Source of the DNA: Rhipidocladum racemiflorum
Taxonomy: Eukaryota > Streptophyta > Magnoliopsida > Poales > Poaceae
Reading direction: 5' to 3'
Length of the DNA: 64,000 nucleotides
NCBI GenBank assembly: GCA_036346355.1
Contig: CM070578.1
Span: 18,428,501-18,492,500, forward strand
This document shows positions 10,253 to 22,800 of this stretch, one piece after another. Each line of letters starts with the position of its first letter. Within the stretch, counting starts at the first letter, position 1. A model generated the notes under the pieces. That model did no database searches, had not been told where the DNA came from, and worked only from the letters and a program-made list of their open reading frames with translations. The translations under genes and the position numbers were made by a program.

Positions 10253-12694
10253 TGAAAGGACTGGGATGTCGGCCTAGAGGGGGGGGTGAATAGGCAATTA
10301 CAAAATTATACCCAATTAAAATTAAACAAACAGAGATAATGCGGAAGCGAAGGGTATAATTAAGTTTTGCAACTTAAACAATTTAGCCGAGACAATTAAC
10401 TCGGAGACTCCGGATATTTAGTCCGGATACTCCGGGTTATCCGGATACTCCGGATCAATGTACCGGATACTTCGGATGATCCGGATAGTTCGGATAAAAT
10501 ACCGGATACTCCGGGTTGAGTGTCTCGGTCAAGAATTCAAGATCTGAGCAATCTAGAAGCAATCCACTTGAACAAGAAGTAAGTAAATACTACCAAGAAC
10601 CTATATCAAGTGGAGAACGGGAGCCAAGCACAAAAACAAGATAGATCGGGGCTCCTAAATAAATCAACCCTATACAATCAACTCAATCACACATATAGGA
10701 ATGAATTCAAGCAAGTAATGAAAGAGATGAAACCGAAATGAAGATGGAGACACGAAGATTTTATCCCGAAGTTCGGATCCTTGAGGGGATCCTACGTCTC
10801 AGTTGAGGCGGCTCGGTCACACTTGAGCCGGGGTCTCTTTCAACCCTCTTCCTCCCGGTGTTGCACAATGCACTCGCCGGTCTTCACTTCTTTGATTCCT
10901 TTCCTTGCGGAGGCGGAATCGGACCTTCACAAACCTTCGGTGGCCTTCCACACAAAGCTTGGAAGCTCACCGGCAACTCCTAGCCGTCTAGGAGACCTCA
11001 ACCTCCAAGAGCAACAAATGCTCACGAAGAACTCACTTAGAGTCCACCTCAAGTGCTCAACACACTAATCACACTCAATCCAATCACTACCCACTCTCAC
11101 ACCCAAACCTTCACTCAAAAGGGATCACTAAGATATAGGGTTAGAGGGGATTTTGGGAGCTCAAGATCACTAAGAATAACACCTCAAAGCACCAAGGAAC
11201 CAGCTCCACTCCTCAAATCAATCCTCAATCCAAACACCTCTCTCCACTACCCAACCCTTCACAATAGGGGATCACTAAGATCTAAGAAGTAGGGAGGAGT
11301 ATTGGGGGCTCAAGAACTCACTTAGAACACCTCTAAACCCAGCAAAAACATCCCCCCAACGGCTACTTTGAAGAGGGCAAGAAAGGGGCCTTAAATAGAG
11401 GAACCCAAAAAACTAGCCGTTTGGGACCGAACTGGGCAACCCGGAGACTCTGGAAAAAACCCCGGAGACTCTGGATCATCCGGATACTCCGGAATCATCC
11501 GGATACTCCGGATAACCCGGATACTCTGGGTTAAAACCCGGATACTCCGGATCTCCCAGGCAGCACACGGCAACCCGACGAAAACGGGCATAACTTTTGA
11601 TCCCGGACTCCGATTTCGGCAAATTCGGACTTTTCGGAAAGCTATGAACGATGGCTATCCAACTAACAAGGTCTCACTACCCAAATCCCAAAGGATAAAA
11701 TTTGATTGCACAAAGAATCCACAAGGTGACCTCAAATTCTCACTTTCCGATACCACCAACACTTCTAACCCTCACACCAACCCACCTACACCTAGGTGAA
11801 CAAAGTGTGACTTGGGTTTCTCAACCTTAGACAAGGATAGACCACTTTTGAGCACTTGAGACTTATCTAAGTGATTTCAACGATTGCATCCCTCTTAATA
11901 GTACGGCAATCCTTAGACTCAAATTTAACACAAAATCTAAGTCTTACACTAAGCTTACATGCCGACTTCTTCCGGATGCACGGTGCATGATGACGCTTCC
12001 ACAAAGATTGATGATGACCTTCGTCTTGTCAACCTCAACGCGCTTCACCTCATGAGACTCTCGTCCTCTCGACCTTGACCTCGATCATCACCAAGACGAT
12101 CCTCCATCAAGTCGAATCTGACTTAGTCCTCAGCTGTTGGTGACACCGCTATCTTGTTGACTTTGACTCGCTTATCATCCTTCAAACCACTTGGTCATCA
12201 TACACACAGCTTTGGGACCTAATTCTTATCAAAGCACTCAGCAAACACATTAGTCCCACAAGCTCAAAATATATGAATTAGAATTAAATGAATGAGATGA
12301 AATACAACAAGTGTTTCATATAAATAGGCATGATATCAACGAAAACACTTGACATAAGAATTGTTCTCTACTAAGTGCAGCATGATGAATATGTGATTGA
12401 TCTAACTGCACTAGAGAGATAATTGCCAATATGAAGAATCAATTAAATCATGGCAAGGACCACAGACTTTGCTTAAATGAAGCACATGATAGAATATACA
12501 CGAATTACACATGTGCAAACAATATTTGGAATGAGAGTAAATAATGTGATCCAATTCTAGATTAAACTTCACTAAGAGAGGTGCATTAGAAGATATACAA
12601 CTAAGACATGTATGCACCAAGTCAATATGAAGCAATGAAGTTTAACTCTAGTTAACACAAGCATATTAAAAACAAAGTACATAATGAACTCAAA

Positions 12695-12730
<36 letters not shown>

Positions 12731-13087
12731 AGCAATTATGACAAGAATCAATGTGCACATATGAAATCAACAGGTTACTTAGAGTTCAATATGCATTTGC
12801 TTTTGCTAAAGAGGAATGCAATGACAAATATGGAAGGAATACCGAGATTGCATACCTCATTTTTGCTTAACCATCCCAATTGATTTTCCTCTAAAATAGA
12901 TGAGACTAATATTCAACTAGGCAATAAACATGTTAGTCTCATAACAATATAAATATATTAGAGGTTTGTCATTTGTTAAGCACTAAGTTAATATTTATAC
13001 AATTACATTGATTGATATTACATGCGTTTGTCATTAATCGTTTGTCATTAATCACCAAAACAACATAAGTACCTAGACGCACTTTCA
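10253..13087. mobile_element. 2.8-kb TG..CA element, probable solo LTR or LARD
   Basis: Begins TGAAAGG and ends ..CACTTTCA, flanked by the 5-bp duplication ATCTA at 10248-10252 and 13088-13092. Both ends match a repeat common in grasses: a CTAGAGGGGGGGTGAATAGG block near one end and a TTTGTCATTAATCACCAAAAC block near the other. It has no retrotransposon protein. Short CCGGATACT / GACTCCGG motifs form two imperfect arrays at about 10400-10520 and 11440-11560, and a TA microsatellite lies at about 12697-12725. The size and target duplication suit a solo LTR of a large element or a non-coding LARD. Orientation is uncertain; reverse complement gives the form I remember from other grass repeats. 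Confidence 0.75.
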
Positions 13088-16000
13088 ATCTACCCAAATT
13101 TTTCCAAAAGTTTTCAAGTCACCTAAAGCCGCTTTTGGATAGCCTCAACTATCAAGCTGAAATTATTAGAAAAGTGGCATAGCTCCAGTACGCCGACGAG
13201 GTTTTCGGCGAATTGGCTCGTCATCCTAGACAATGGGCCGCACGTGAGCTAGGACCCCATTGCCAGCCTCATGCCATCACACCCTCACCTCTCACCTCCC
13301 CTGTAACGTCCTGAGTTTGTAATTAAGGTAAATAAGTGATTAATCGTGCTTTGCATTGCATTTGGTTCTTAATTTGGAATTGTTTGTGTTAGGATTTAAC
13401 CGTTCAAACCGTTTTGATTGATTTTAGCCCGAACCCTGAGTTTTGAATTCGCTAGAAATCTTTAGCAACCTAAACACTAGAGCCTTCATTTGGAGTTCCT
13501 AAACCTATCCCAAGAACCCTCCAAAAGAGATTTTGAACTTCGATGCAATTTGCGACGAAATCAGAGTTTTCTAGCCAAGGCCGAAGCTACCGCTGTGTTG
13601 GGGGCGATACTACCGGGCAGCGGCAATACCTACCGGTACTATCGACTGAAAGGTTGGGGCAGGGCAATGGCGCCCATACCACCGCCCAGGTTGCCCGTTG
13701 ACCGAGTCCCCAGTTCCAAAGCCTTATCCCTTGCCTCTTAAGCCCCCTAGCCTCCTCTCTTTCCCTCACTCGCTCTCACTATCTGGCTCCCTCTCCCTCT
13801 CGATCTCCCTCACTCTCTCCTGAGCTCCTCTTCTCCCTCTCCCTCTCCGGCCGATTCGAGCTCAAGTGGAGCTAGGAGAAGGCAAAGTAAGGTGTGGAAA
13901 GCTTCCTCAAGCCCTAGGAAAGCCTCAAGGCCAGTGGATTCAACCACGGGTTCGATCCATCAGGTTTTGAGATCAAAACCCTAGTTCCTCTTTTCCCTCC
14001 TTTTATCCCTTTTGTTTAGCCCTAGAAACCGTGGTTCGAAGGGTTGTTCACTGCTTAATTGAGCTCCTAGGGTTAGATTAAGCTAAAAAGGTTTAGTTGT
14101 CATGAAAGAATTGATCCGAAAGCCCTAATAGTTCTAGTTGTCGGATTAATTCGTTAGAAGTCCTTTTGTTGGTACTTTTTGGAATTTCCTTTGCAACTCT
14201 AGCTCCTAAAGTAAAGAAAATGGCTTTCAAATATTCTTGATGCCGCTAAAGTTCGATTCTCGCAAAAAGAATTGAGTTTGAACTTGATGCGGGTTGAAAA
14301 CCAAAATTCAGCAGTGCAGAGTACACAGAGTGTCCGAATTTGCACATTCGGGTCCCAATAGTTAGTTGTGCTATTTGGTTGAATATGAGGTTCGTTAGAC
14401 TGTCACATGGCGTAAGAGGGGCTTCTGATTGGGGCGGTTTTACCCCTATCAACGGTGGAATCTTAGCGAGCATGACTAGATGGGATGGAGCACTATAAGG
14501 GCCTCGTCGTGATTTTCTCTGTCACACACCAAAGGAAGAGTGTATTCTAGCAAAAGGAGACATTCATATCTTGTGAGTAAAGTGTCAAACATCTACATAG
14601 TGTAAAACTAATCGATTAACCAATCCCTTGGTCATGGGCATGCCAAGCAAGCCTTTCATAGATTAGTCTTCGATATTTAAAAAATGATTTTAGAAAGATG
14701 AGTTTCAGATGGAATTGTTCCATTATGGGTAAGTTGGTTTAGCTCTAAGTTGGATCTTGAGATGAAAGATGTTAAATGTAAAATTTTCTTAAAAGTAAAA
14801 TCATGTAGTTGAAAATTACTTATAATAATTGAAAACTTGCTACTTTATTCAAAATTTAACCATATAGCCTCCCTTTATCACCTCTACATTAAAAAATGAT
14901 TTTTTCGTGTAATTTGTGTAGTACTTCTAGTACTCACCCTACTTATTTTGTTGTTTTTAGAGCAGGAGCTATACTACAATGGTGAGGATAAGGATGAGGT
15001 GGTTGATAGTGGAGGTGACAAAGGGGGAGTCATAGTCGTCCACCACAATGTATGATGCGGCCAGGTTGTCTTCAGCTATGGGCTTCACGGATGATGAGTT
15101 CGTGGGCTTGGATTTGGAGACAGAGGTGAGGGAGCGAAGGAAGGTGAGGATGGAGGCGTCAAGGTGGAGCTGCGAGGTCAGGGACTCAATTTAGGATGTG
15201 ACAGAGGAGGCGTGCAACTTCTTGCAGGTGGAGGCCATGCGTGGCTGTATCTGCCCCGGCTCGGCTCATTTTCTCTCACATGTGGAGAGATTTGGAGGTG
15301 GAAACATATGGTTTTTGTGTGGTATGGCACTTCAGTGGAGATGGTGGCGAGACTCGATCCTTCAGTCTTGAGCCAGTGAAGAGAGAGAGAGAGAGAGATG
15401 GAGGCTCGGTGTGGAGCTCGAGCATGGATTCGGTGGCGGGTGATGTCATTCGGCTCCATTGCGATATTGATAGTTGGGGCTAGAGCTAGAGAAGATGGTG
15501 AGGCGGCAATAGACGTTGTCGGGTAGCCCTCAGAGATGTGCAAGATCGTCCATCGTAGCCAGGTGAGCTCACTGAAACTACTTGAAAACTTTTTAGAAAT
15601 TTATTGAAACTTTTGTTTGAAACTTGGTGAAACTTTTGGTTAAAACTTGTTGAAACTCATTGGATGAAACTTGGTGATACTCGAGTTCCAAATCTAAAAC
15701 TTGTTGACACTTTGGATTATAATATTCTAGAAACTTCTGTGAAACTTGAGTTCCAAATATGAAACTCGTTGAAAATTTGGCTTAGAATCTTATAGATACG
15801 TGTGAAACTCACTGTGACATGAAAATTTTTAAATATTTTTTTTGAAATTGTACGAAACTTTGATATACCATTGATAGAACTTTCAACGATATAGTGTTGG
15901 GTAGCAGTACTCACATGTGTAATCCTATCGGGGCAGTTAATGAAGTTTTGGCATAATCTGTTGTTTTTAAGCAACAGTAATTCCGAGCATAGTATCTTGC

Positions 16001-16980
16001 TGTTATTTGCCTCATAAGCTTGTTTGTGTATGTGTCATTTAGCTTCCCGAAGAATCTGTCTCTCCTCGTTTTTCTTATCCTGTCCTTTTATAACGACAAA
16101 CTCCATCTTGATTTTGCTTTGTTTTCTCTGGGAACAACAGCTAGTGTGATTTGTTTGTGTCTTATGTACTCAGCTTAGTTTTGTTTTACTTATAGACAAA
16201 TGAGACTGGGAATTACTCTAGAATATACACTGGTTGCTTCCTTACATGGCATGAGAGCACAGAGTGGCAGAGTCAGTCCTCACTGTAGATGAGCTTCACT
16301 TTCATAAGACTGCCGTTTCACATATTTCTGCCCATGGTGCACATATGAATTGGTAACAAGAGTTTCAAATATCAGAATCAGGGAACCTCTGCTCTCCCTC
16401 TGTTCGCCGGGAAATGGTTGGTTTCAGAAATTCTTCTGACCGGCCTTATTTAATTTGATTCATGTTTGAAATTTTTGAAATTTTTATGTTTCCGTCATAT
16501 GGAACCATCTACTATTATGCATAATCTATTGAAACAGCATAGCAAATACGCTAATTCCTGCCTGTATTAGTTGCCCCATGGCCCCACCAGGATTTTCAGA
16601 AGCCAGAGGTAACTGGCTGGTTCCGACCGGTTTCTGGAACCCTAAATCGGTAGTTCTGTGCATTCTGGTTGTGGCATGATCCTAGGTTTTTATTGTTAGA
16701 GTTCATTAATCTTTTTAATATTAGAGAATTGGGACGTTTTGACCCGTCTATGTTGTGTTGACTTATTTCCCTTGTTCAGATCAAGGTATTAAATCTCGGT
16801 GTTAATTACGTTCTCATGTACTGTATTATGTATATGTTAGCAGTTGTTCATGTTAATTTTAATGGCAAAAGGTATCGGTGAATTTACAACCGAATTCAGA
16901 TGTATTAGGTTCTTCGCAGTAAAAATGAATAAACGAACAAATCGGGCACAAGCTTGAAAAGAGGGGGCTCGGTTTTCTAA
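13088..16980. other. Repeat-derived stretch, no supported gene
   Basis: 13312-15060 resembles a decayed gypsy-type LTR: it opens with TGTAACGTCC and ends with a CTCACCCTAC..TTTTTAGAGCAGGAG block, a pattern seen in grass LTRs, but I could not find target duplications. 15100-15550 is GC-rich and open in both directions without a recognisable product. 15570-15880 is a second field of the GAAACTTG repeat seen at 1540-2420. 15890-16970 shows nothing I can name. Confidence 0.4.
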
Positions 16981-17364
16981 GGCTATGTTTGGATGGACTA
17001 AAACTAATTGTTAGCTGGCTAATGGCTAGAGCTAATTGTTAGCCAACTAATAATTAGTCCATCTAAAATTAGTCCAGAGCTGTTTGGATACATGACTAAT
17101 GGTTGGACTAATTTCTTAGAAAAGTCATTTCTGCCCCTCATAATGGGTGAGAAAATGAGGATAAGGTCAGCGCGAGGGTATTTCAGACTTTTCCCAGCGT
17201 GTTACATACTATTAGCCCAAATTAGCTCCTCCCCACCAACTAATGGACTAACTGTTAGCCAAGGGGTTGACTAAAAATTAGCCCACCTATTAGTCTTCCT
17301 GTTTGGATAGACTAGGACTAATTTTTAGCCAGCTAACAATTAGTCCAGGGATCCAAACATGGCC
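16981..17364. mobile_element. PIF/Harbinger-type MITE, copy A
   Basis: 384 bp. Ends GGCTATGTTTGGAT and ATCCAAACATGGCC form inverted repeats, and the 3-bp target duplication TAA is present on both sides. The interior is full of TTAGC/GCTAA motifs (CTAATTGTTAGC) that can fold back. Close relatives occur at 57439-57818 and, in reverse, at 26165-26811. Confidence 0.85.
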
Positions 17365-17572
17365 TAAATAGGTTTCTAAATTCGACCCAAGTGTGATATC
17401 CTCAGCCGCGAGAGAAGAAACATCTTTGTATCCATCGTTCGAGCGAATCAGCGTGGGTGGATGGGGCCAAACGGCCCAATCCAACGGCTCGCGTCCGCCC
17501 AAAAATGGGTCGTACTTTTTACCCGCGATCTAAAATAGATCGCGATTTTTATCTGCGATCCAAACTTATATC

Positions 17573-17848
17573 GGCCCCCTTCGGGACAGCTTCTGGATTA
17601 TGGATTCTGGATTATGGGAGAAGCTGCTTCTGATTATGGGAGAATCGGGTCGAGCCGGCTACAACTTCTAGGTTTCGAACCGAGTCGGCGAGAATCAGCA
17701 AGAATCAGTGAGAATCGTGTTTCGTGACCGATTCTATACAGAAATCAGCTTCTGATTCTCAGAGAAGCTGTCCAGAATCTTCCCGTTCGGCAAATAATCC
17801 GCTTTTTTCTAAAGCAGAAGCTGTCCAGAAGCTGAAACGAACGGGGCC
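17573..17848. mobile_element. PIF-like MITE (AGCTTCTG family)
   Basis: 276 bp. Starts GGCCCCCTTCGGGACAGCTT and ends AGCTGAAACGAACGGGGCC, with a 3-bp repeat ATC on both sides. The interior is rich in AGAATC/GATTCT and AGCTTCTG. The ATC duplication is not the usual TAA/TTA of PIF, so superfamily assignment is tentative. Confidence 0.6.
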
Positions 17849-17966
17849 ATCATGTACTCTGTTGAAGTATTCAGGACGGAACAGATACAAAATATGCGAA
17901 TAGTGCGCATATAAAAATATATATGTTAAACACGTATCATGACCACTTCAACGGAGTACATGATAT
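17849..17966. repeat. Short inverted repeat next to the MITE
   Basis: ATCATGTACTCTGTTGAAGT at 17849-17868 is nearly the reverse complement of 17945-17964 (one mismatch). It forms a ~116-bp fold-back directly abutting the MITE, possibly another tiny transposon or an older palindrome into which the MITE went. Confidence 0.6.
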
Positions 17967-18351
17967 AAGTTCTATACGAATTAAATTTTAATCAGCTGAG
18001 ACAAAAACGATGTATATTTGTGTGAAGGAATGGCTATAATTTTCCTAATTATTTGTAAATAATAATCATTTCTATAATATTAGAAAAATGTAAACGGCCA
18101 TATGTTCTGAACCATCGTAGTTTCGTACACAATACATATACTACGTACTACGTTTCGATAGCAGCTCAGTCCAAAATAACCTTTCTCAGTCCAACTCAGA
18201 ACGAATATTCAGATAGAATCGATCCGATAGATACCACATCCTCCAAATTTAATCCTAAATCCGAATTAATCTATTGAGATCTAGAACCGGATCCTAATAT
18301 GTGTTCTTAGCGGTAAGGTTCTAGAAGCTTCGAGGCGAGCAAGCGCAAGAG

Positions 18352-19882
18352 ATGGTGGTGCTGCACGTGAAGTCGGCGGCCTCCTCGTCGCCGGAGGGGG
18401 AGGGGGAGGAGATGGAGTTCCTCTACGAGTGCGCTGCTTCCGCCGCCGTCGCGGACGTGGCGACCGCCCTCGCGGGCATCGCCGGCCTGCAGGCCCGCCT
18501 CCTCTCCCTCTGCCGCCGCCTCCGAGGTAAGGGATTTCGCGAGACTGCGCTGCCTTAGCTTCTGCGACGAGCAGATCGAATCGAACTGACGCGCTGTGGT
18601 TGCCTTGTTGCAGAGAGGTATGCGGATGCGCGTGCGGCGGGGGAGCTCGAGAGGGCTCTGTCGGAGGCCGAGGCCTACGCCTCCAAGGTAAGCTTCTCGC
18701 TTTGATTCAGGGGTTTCTCGTGGAATCAGATGTGATTGCACCTGTTTGTCGATTTGTTTGTGGGAATTGGATCATAGCATTGTGGTCTGTCGCTTTGGGA
18801 GTTCAGTATGCTACTAGCCTTAGAATTGAACTCCATAGAATAAATGGAAAAGGATACGGTCATATGGGTGTGCAGTGTGCTACGATGCAAATTTCACGGT
18901 TTGGAGGACTTCCATTATGCAATTACTGTTTTTGAACAAACCCATCAGAGTATCAAACAATCATTGCCTGGTTGGAATTTGATTCAGATTTTTGCATGAT
19001 TCTTGCTCTGCATTTCTGAATGTTAGTGTGTTAGATTGGGAAAGGAAAGCTAAAATTAGCAATCTCTTTCTCGCCGTCGTCAATTAAACAAAACATGGCG
19101 AGGGTTGTTGTACTGTAGGATGTCAAGCTAATTTAGCATATATACGCCAGTTGTAATCAATTTTTAGAGCCTACAACTTGACAGTTCCTTCCCGGGGTGT
19201 TTTTTTTCTGGGATTTTGAGATGTGTCTGAATCTTATTCCAGGAGCAAGTGCGGCATAACAAATTCTTGTCCCCTCGTGCTCTAAGGGAACATATCAAGA
19301 ACATTGAAAAGACAGCTGCTACGGCTCTACAAGAGTCCCCGGAATCATTGTGCCTGCAACAAGCAACATTAGGTAATACATGCATTTACACATCGTACAT
19401 GCGATTTTCAAAATAAGATAATGTACATGTGGTAGCCCTGGAGAATAATTGAATGCCCTCTTGATGGGCTATTCCCATCTTTTACAGTGTAGACGAACTA
19501 TCTTAAGTGTATCAACTTTGATGATGACTAGTTCCAACTCTCAAGTTGGCAACATTTTCCTTTTGAGTTTACATTTATTTCTTCCCTATTTCATTTAACC
19601 ATGTGATACTTGCTTACCGTCAACTCTTTCTTGTAAGCAATATCCAGACAAGCATAAGAGCATACAACTTTGGTGGGCTGGAAAAGAGCTAGCCATGGGC
19701 CAGAAGTTATGTGACTATATTGGTGTTAATGACAAAACAAAGGTGTAGTGCAAGACAATTGCTTCAATTCATTTGCTGTAGTGTAAGGCCATTGCTTCAA
19801 TTTATGATTGCTTTTTAAAACATTTTTGTATTAATTTATGCAGATTGTCATCAGGCTAAGACAAGCTCCCGATGAGCGTTGA
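18352..19882 (+). CDS. CFAP298/C21orf59-like (DUF2870) protein, five exons
   Basis: Exons inferred from GT..AG borders and frame: 18352-18526, 18614-18687, 19243-19372, 19648-19742, 19844-19882, giving 513 nt and 170 aa. It begins MVVLHVK, matching the family's conserved MVLLHVK start. The C-terminal half has LWWAGKEL (exon 4) followed by DYIGVNDKTKIVIRL, matching the LWWAAKEL and YVGKNEKTKIIAK blocks of the animal protein. The middle exon has a PRALREHIKNI helix like the family's central segment. Animal CFAP298 is about 290 aa and is needed for assembling motile-cilia dynein arms; this one lacks the C-terminal third. The exon 4 acceptor is set at TATCCAG/AC because the nearer TTGTAAG site would give an immediate stop. 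Cytoplasmic role in plants unknown. Exon 1 is GC-rich, as in many grass genes. Confidence 0.75.
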
Positions 19883-22800
19883 GTGTGTTTCTACCCTTCA
19901 TTGATGTAGCAGAGGTTTTTCATTTTCACGAGCAAGCACATTCTTCAGCTGTAACACTACCAAGTACCAACTGATGACCTGTATTAACACCTTAAAACTA
20001 TGGTAGTTGCTTTTGAGAACTTCAGTTGCAGAAACTTACAGATATCTTGTAATACAACTATATGAAAAATACAAAGTAGAAATATGTTGCATGTGCTCTT
20101 CTTTGAAGCAATTTACTTTGTGATACGTGATGTTTATTTGATGGCGGGAATCCTATATTTGAGCTCAAATTACCCTCTTGGTATAGCCTCCTTGCACAAA
20201 CTTAGAATGGGGCATATCTAGTGAAAACCAATGGCTATATGCAATCGAAGCGGTTTTCTTTTGAGGAGATGTTTAACACGAAAGCAGGAATGTTGTGTTT
20301 GAGAGCTCAAACTACTCTAGTGATCTAGCCTCATATGGTATCACAGCATATCCTGGATTTTCATCTTGGAGAATTTAAAGGATTCAAATTATCAACCTTG
20401 AAAAAGGGTTTGAAAATTGAATTTACAATTTTTTTTTCCTTTTCCTTATAAACTAAAGAAGTAAAAATCCATTTGTCTCCAGGGGATAAGGTTAGTCAAG
20501 GAGTTGTCCCGAAACTAACTTGAAGAAAATAAATCATAAGAACTAAAGGTTTAACCAATGTCCATGTCAGATTCATAGTAGCGATTGGGGTCAGTGTTAG
20601 CTTAGCTTGGGAGTTTAGTATCTGTGTGGAAATTTGAACACGATAGTATGTTAATCATTGACAGCTTCTTCATGCTTCAAGGTATGTGGGTATGTATATA
20701 TTTGTGACGGATACACTTGAACATCATTCAACTTCTTATGTCCAATAAGATTAGCTAAGAAGATTTTGTCCTTCTTGCTAAATGATCGCCTATCTAGTAG
20801 CTTTTGAAGCTGAGGACCATGAAATCAGATGATAGCCAAACTTATTCTGCAATAGCGTTTGTTTTTCCTGTTAGGGTGTGTTTAATTGGTGGTATGAGGT
20901 TGAATGGGAGTGGATGGTCCTGTACTATTTGGTTCTATTGTTTTGGGTGAATGGTATGGTTTAGCATCTATAGGAAATATTCTTTAAATCTGTATCCCAT
21001 CATTTATGATGGAATGGTTTTATTCAAGCAATCAAACATATAGATAATTTTTTTCTTAAACCATATATGTACCACTTGGTACAAGTAACCAAACACACCC
21101 TAGAACTACAGCGTGTGATCAGAAAAGTACTCCAACGTGTCTAGCATTGCAGCCTACACGAGGGGGCCCTAACATGCTCGGCACCCCTTGTCTTCGATCT
21201 GGCTCAACTTTGGCTGTTGTATTTAGCTTCAGGCTTGGGCTCATTTGTCTTCATATGCATGTCTCTTAAGTTCCTATGAACAAGCACATACTGAGGAGCA
21301 AAAAGTGTAACATTTATTTGGATATCTAGGTTTCTTGTCAGTAGACTATGTACCACGTTGCAGGAAGGCAGCAGACATCATAAACAGATGTGTTTGATTC
21401 TTTGCTATCTCCAACACTTGACAAGCACAGTGATACCGAGACAAAGGTCTTTCTACGGTCGTGATTTTATCTGCTGTAGCTTGAGAAAATAAAGCATTTG
21501 AATTCCTGCAATCATCGAGCGTCCAATTGTGAAATCCGACACGTGACTTATGGTCGGTGGCTGAACGCACTTCTTGGCGCTTGCGTAGCACAACCATCAT
21601 TCAGGAGTCAGGAATCAGCATATGTTTCCCGTGGGAACCAACACTATTGACGAACTGGCCAAGGTGTGGTTTTGGCATGTCTCACTAAAGATTTACATGT
21701 CCTATCAGCAAAAAATTTATATATCCTTACGTTTTGCATGCAGTTTGGATCATGGAATCAAACAAGCGATGAAGTTGGTGCCCTCTGTCTACAGGTAGGT
21801 ATAAATCGTGTTTGTCAGATTTCTTGTCTTTTACTGCCCCTATCACATGAGCCAAGTAAGCTGCATGACATGAAGCATTGAAGCCTATCCGGCCTTGCAG
21901 CTGCATTTTACTACCATCAACATAAAGTATCGTATCTTGGTCGATTTTGTTCAGTGAAGCGTTTGTGTACTCTTTCCATAGCTTTGACCTGTCAGTCAAA
22001 CTACCTGCTGCTCCTTCTGGCGCTGCTGCTACAAAGCTACCGGATGCTAACAGCCTCACAGTAATTCCATCGTTCTTCTGCTTCATCTGTGCCACACCCA
22101 CACCTCATGGTGGTTCAGGTTTGCAAATAGTAAGGACCGAGTAAGCACTTGGGTCTATTTCTGATTTGCCGTTTGATCTATGAACTCACTCATGTTTAGG
22201 ACACGACAACCATTCTAAATGATCACGACCTAGTTGTTCGCTTAGGACGCACCCGAGCCAAAGCAGTGCTGTCAGCATACGACTCCTTTCGCTTTTTCCC
22301 AGTTGTTTGTTGCTATTGGAAATCCCCTCCAACTTTCCTCCCCTCTTGAGCAACAGAAAGGTGAAAACTTTTTTCGTGGCCACTTTACTAGCCACCCTTT
22401 TCTTCTCGCCTCTCCTCTGAGAAGATTCTTTGGTTGCATTAGGCCAGGGTTTGTAACAGGCAAATGGTTTGCTCCGTCCAAGGTGCTGCTGCTAAGCCTG
22501 TAACTTTAACAGTCACTCGCAGACACAGAGATGGTGAAAGGAAGGAATCTCTCATGTCTACGCTCTCTTTCTTTCTCTCTGCCTCACAGGCTCACAGCTC
22601 GTGCTCATCTGCACCTGTTCGTGCTTACATGACCCATCCCAATCAGAAGATAGACAAGAAATGGTGGGGGAAGAACTGGTAACTGGCAATCATCACCCCA
22701 AAGCTGTTTGCCTTTTGGCAAAAACCCTATTGTGCTGTGTGAGCGTCAGTCAGTGGCTCTCCAGGATACAACAGAAATGTTCAAATAATGGTGTCTTAAG

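Noticed and set aside
20870..21106. MITE with GGGTGTGTTT / AAACACACCC ends
   Set aside because: The inverted ends are convincing but the flanking triplets (TTA and TAG) do not match, so it is mentioned only as probable.
21346..22101. Minus-strand frames of 84 and 124 aa as a possible multi-exon gene
   Set aside because: No domain recognised and no consistent exon chain could be built; a faint splice-like pair on the other strand at about 21741-21795 is not enough.
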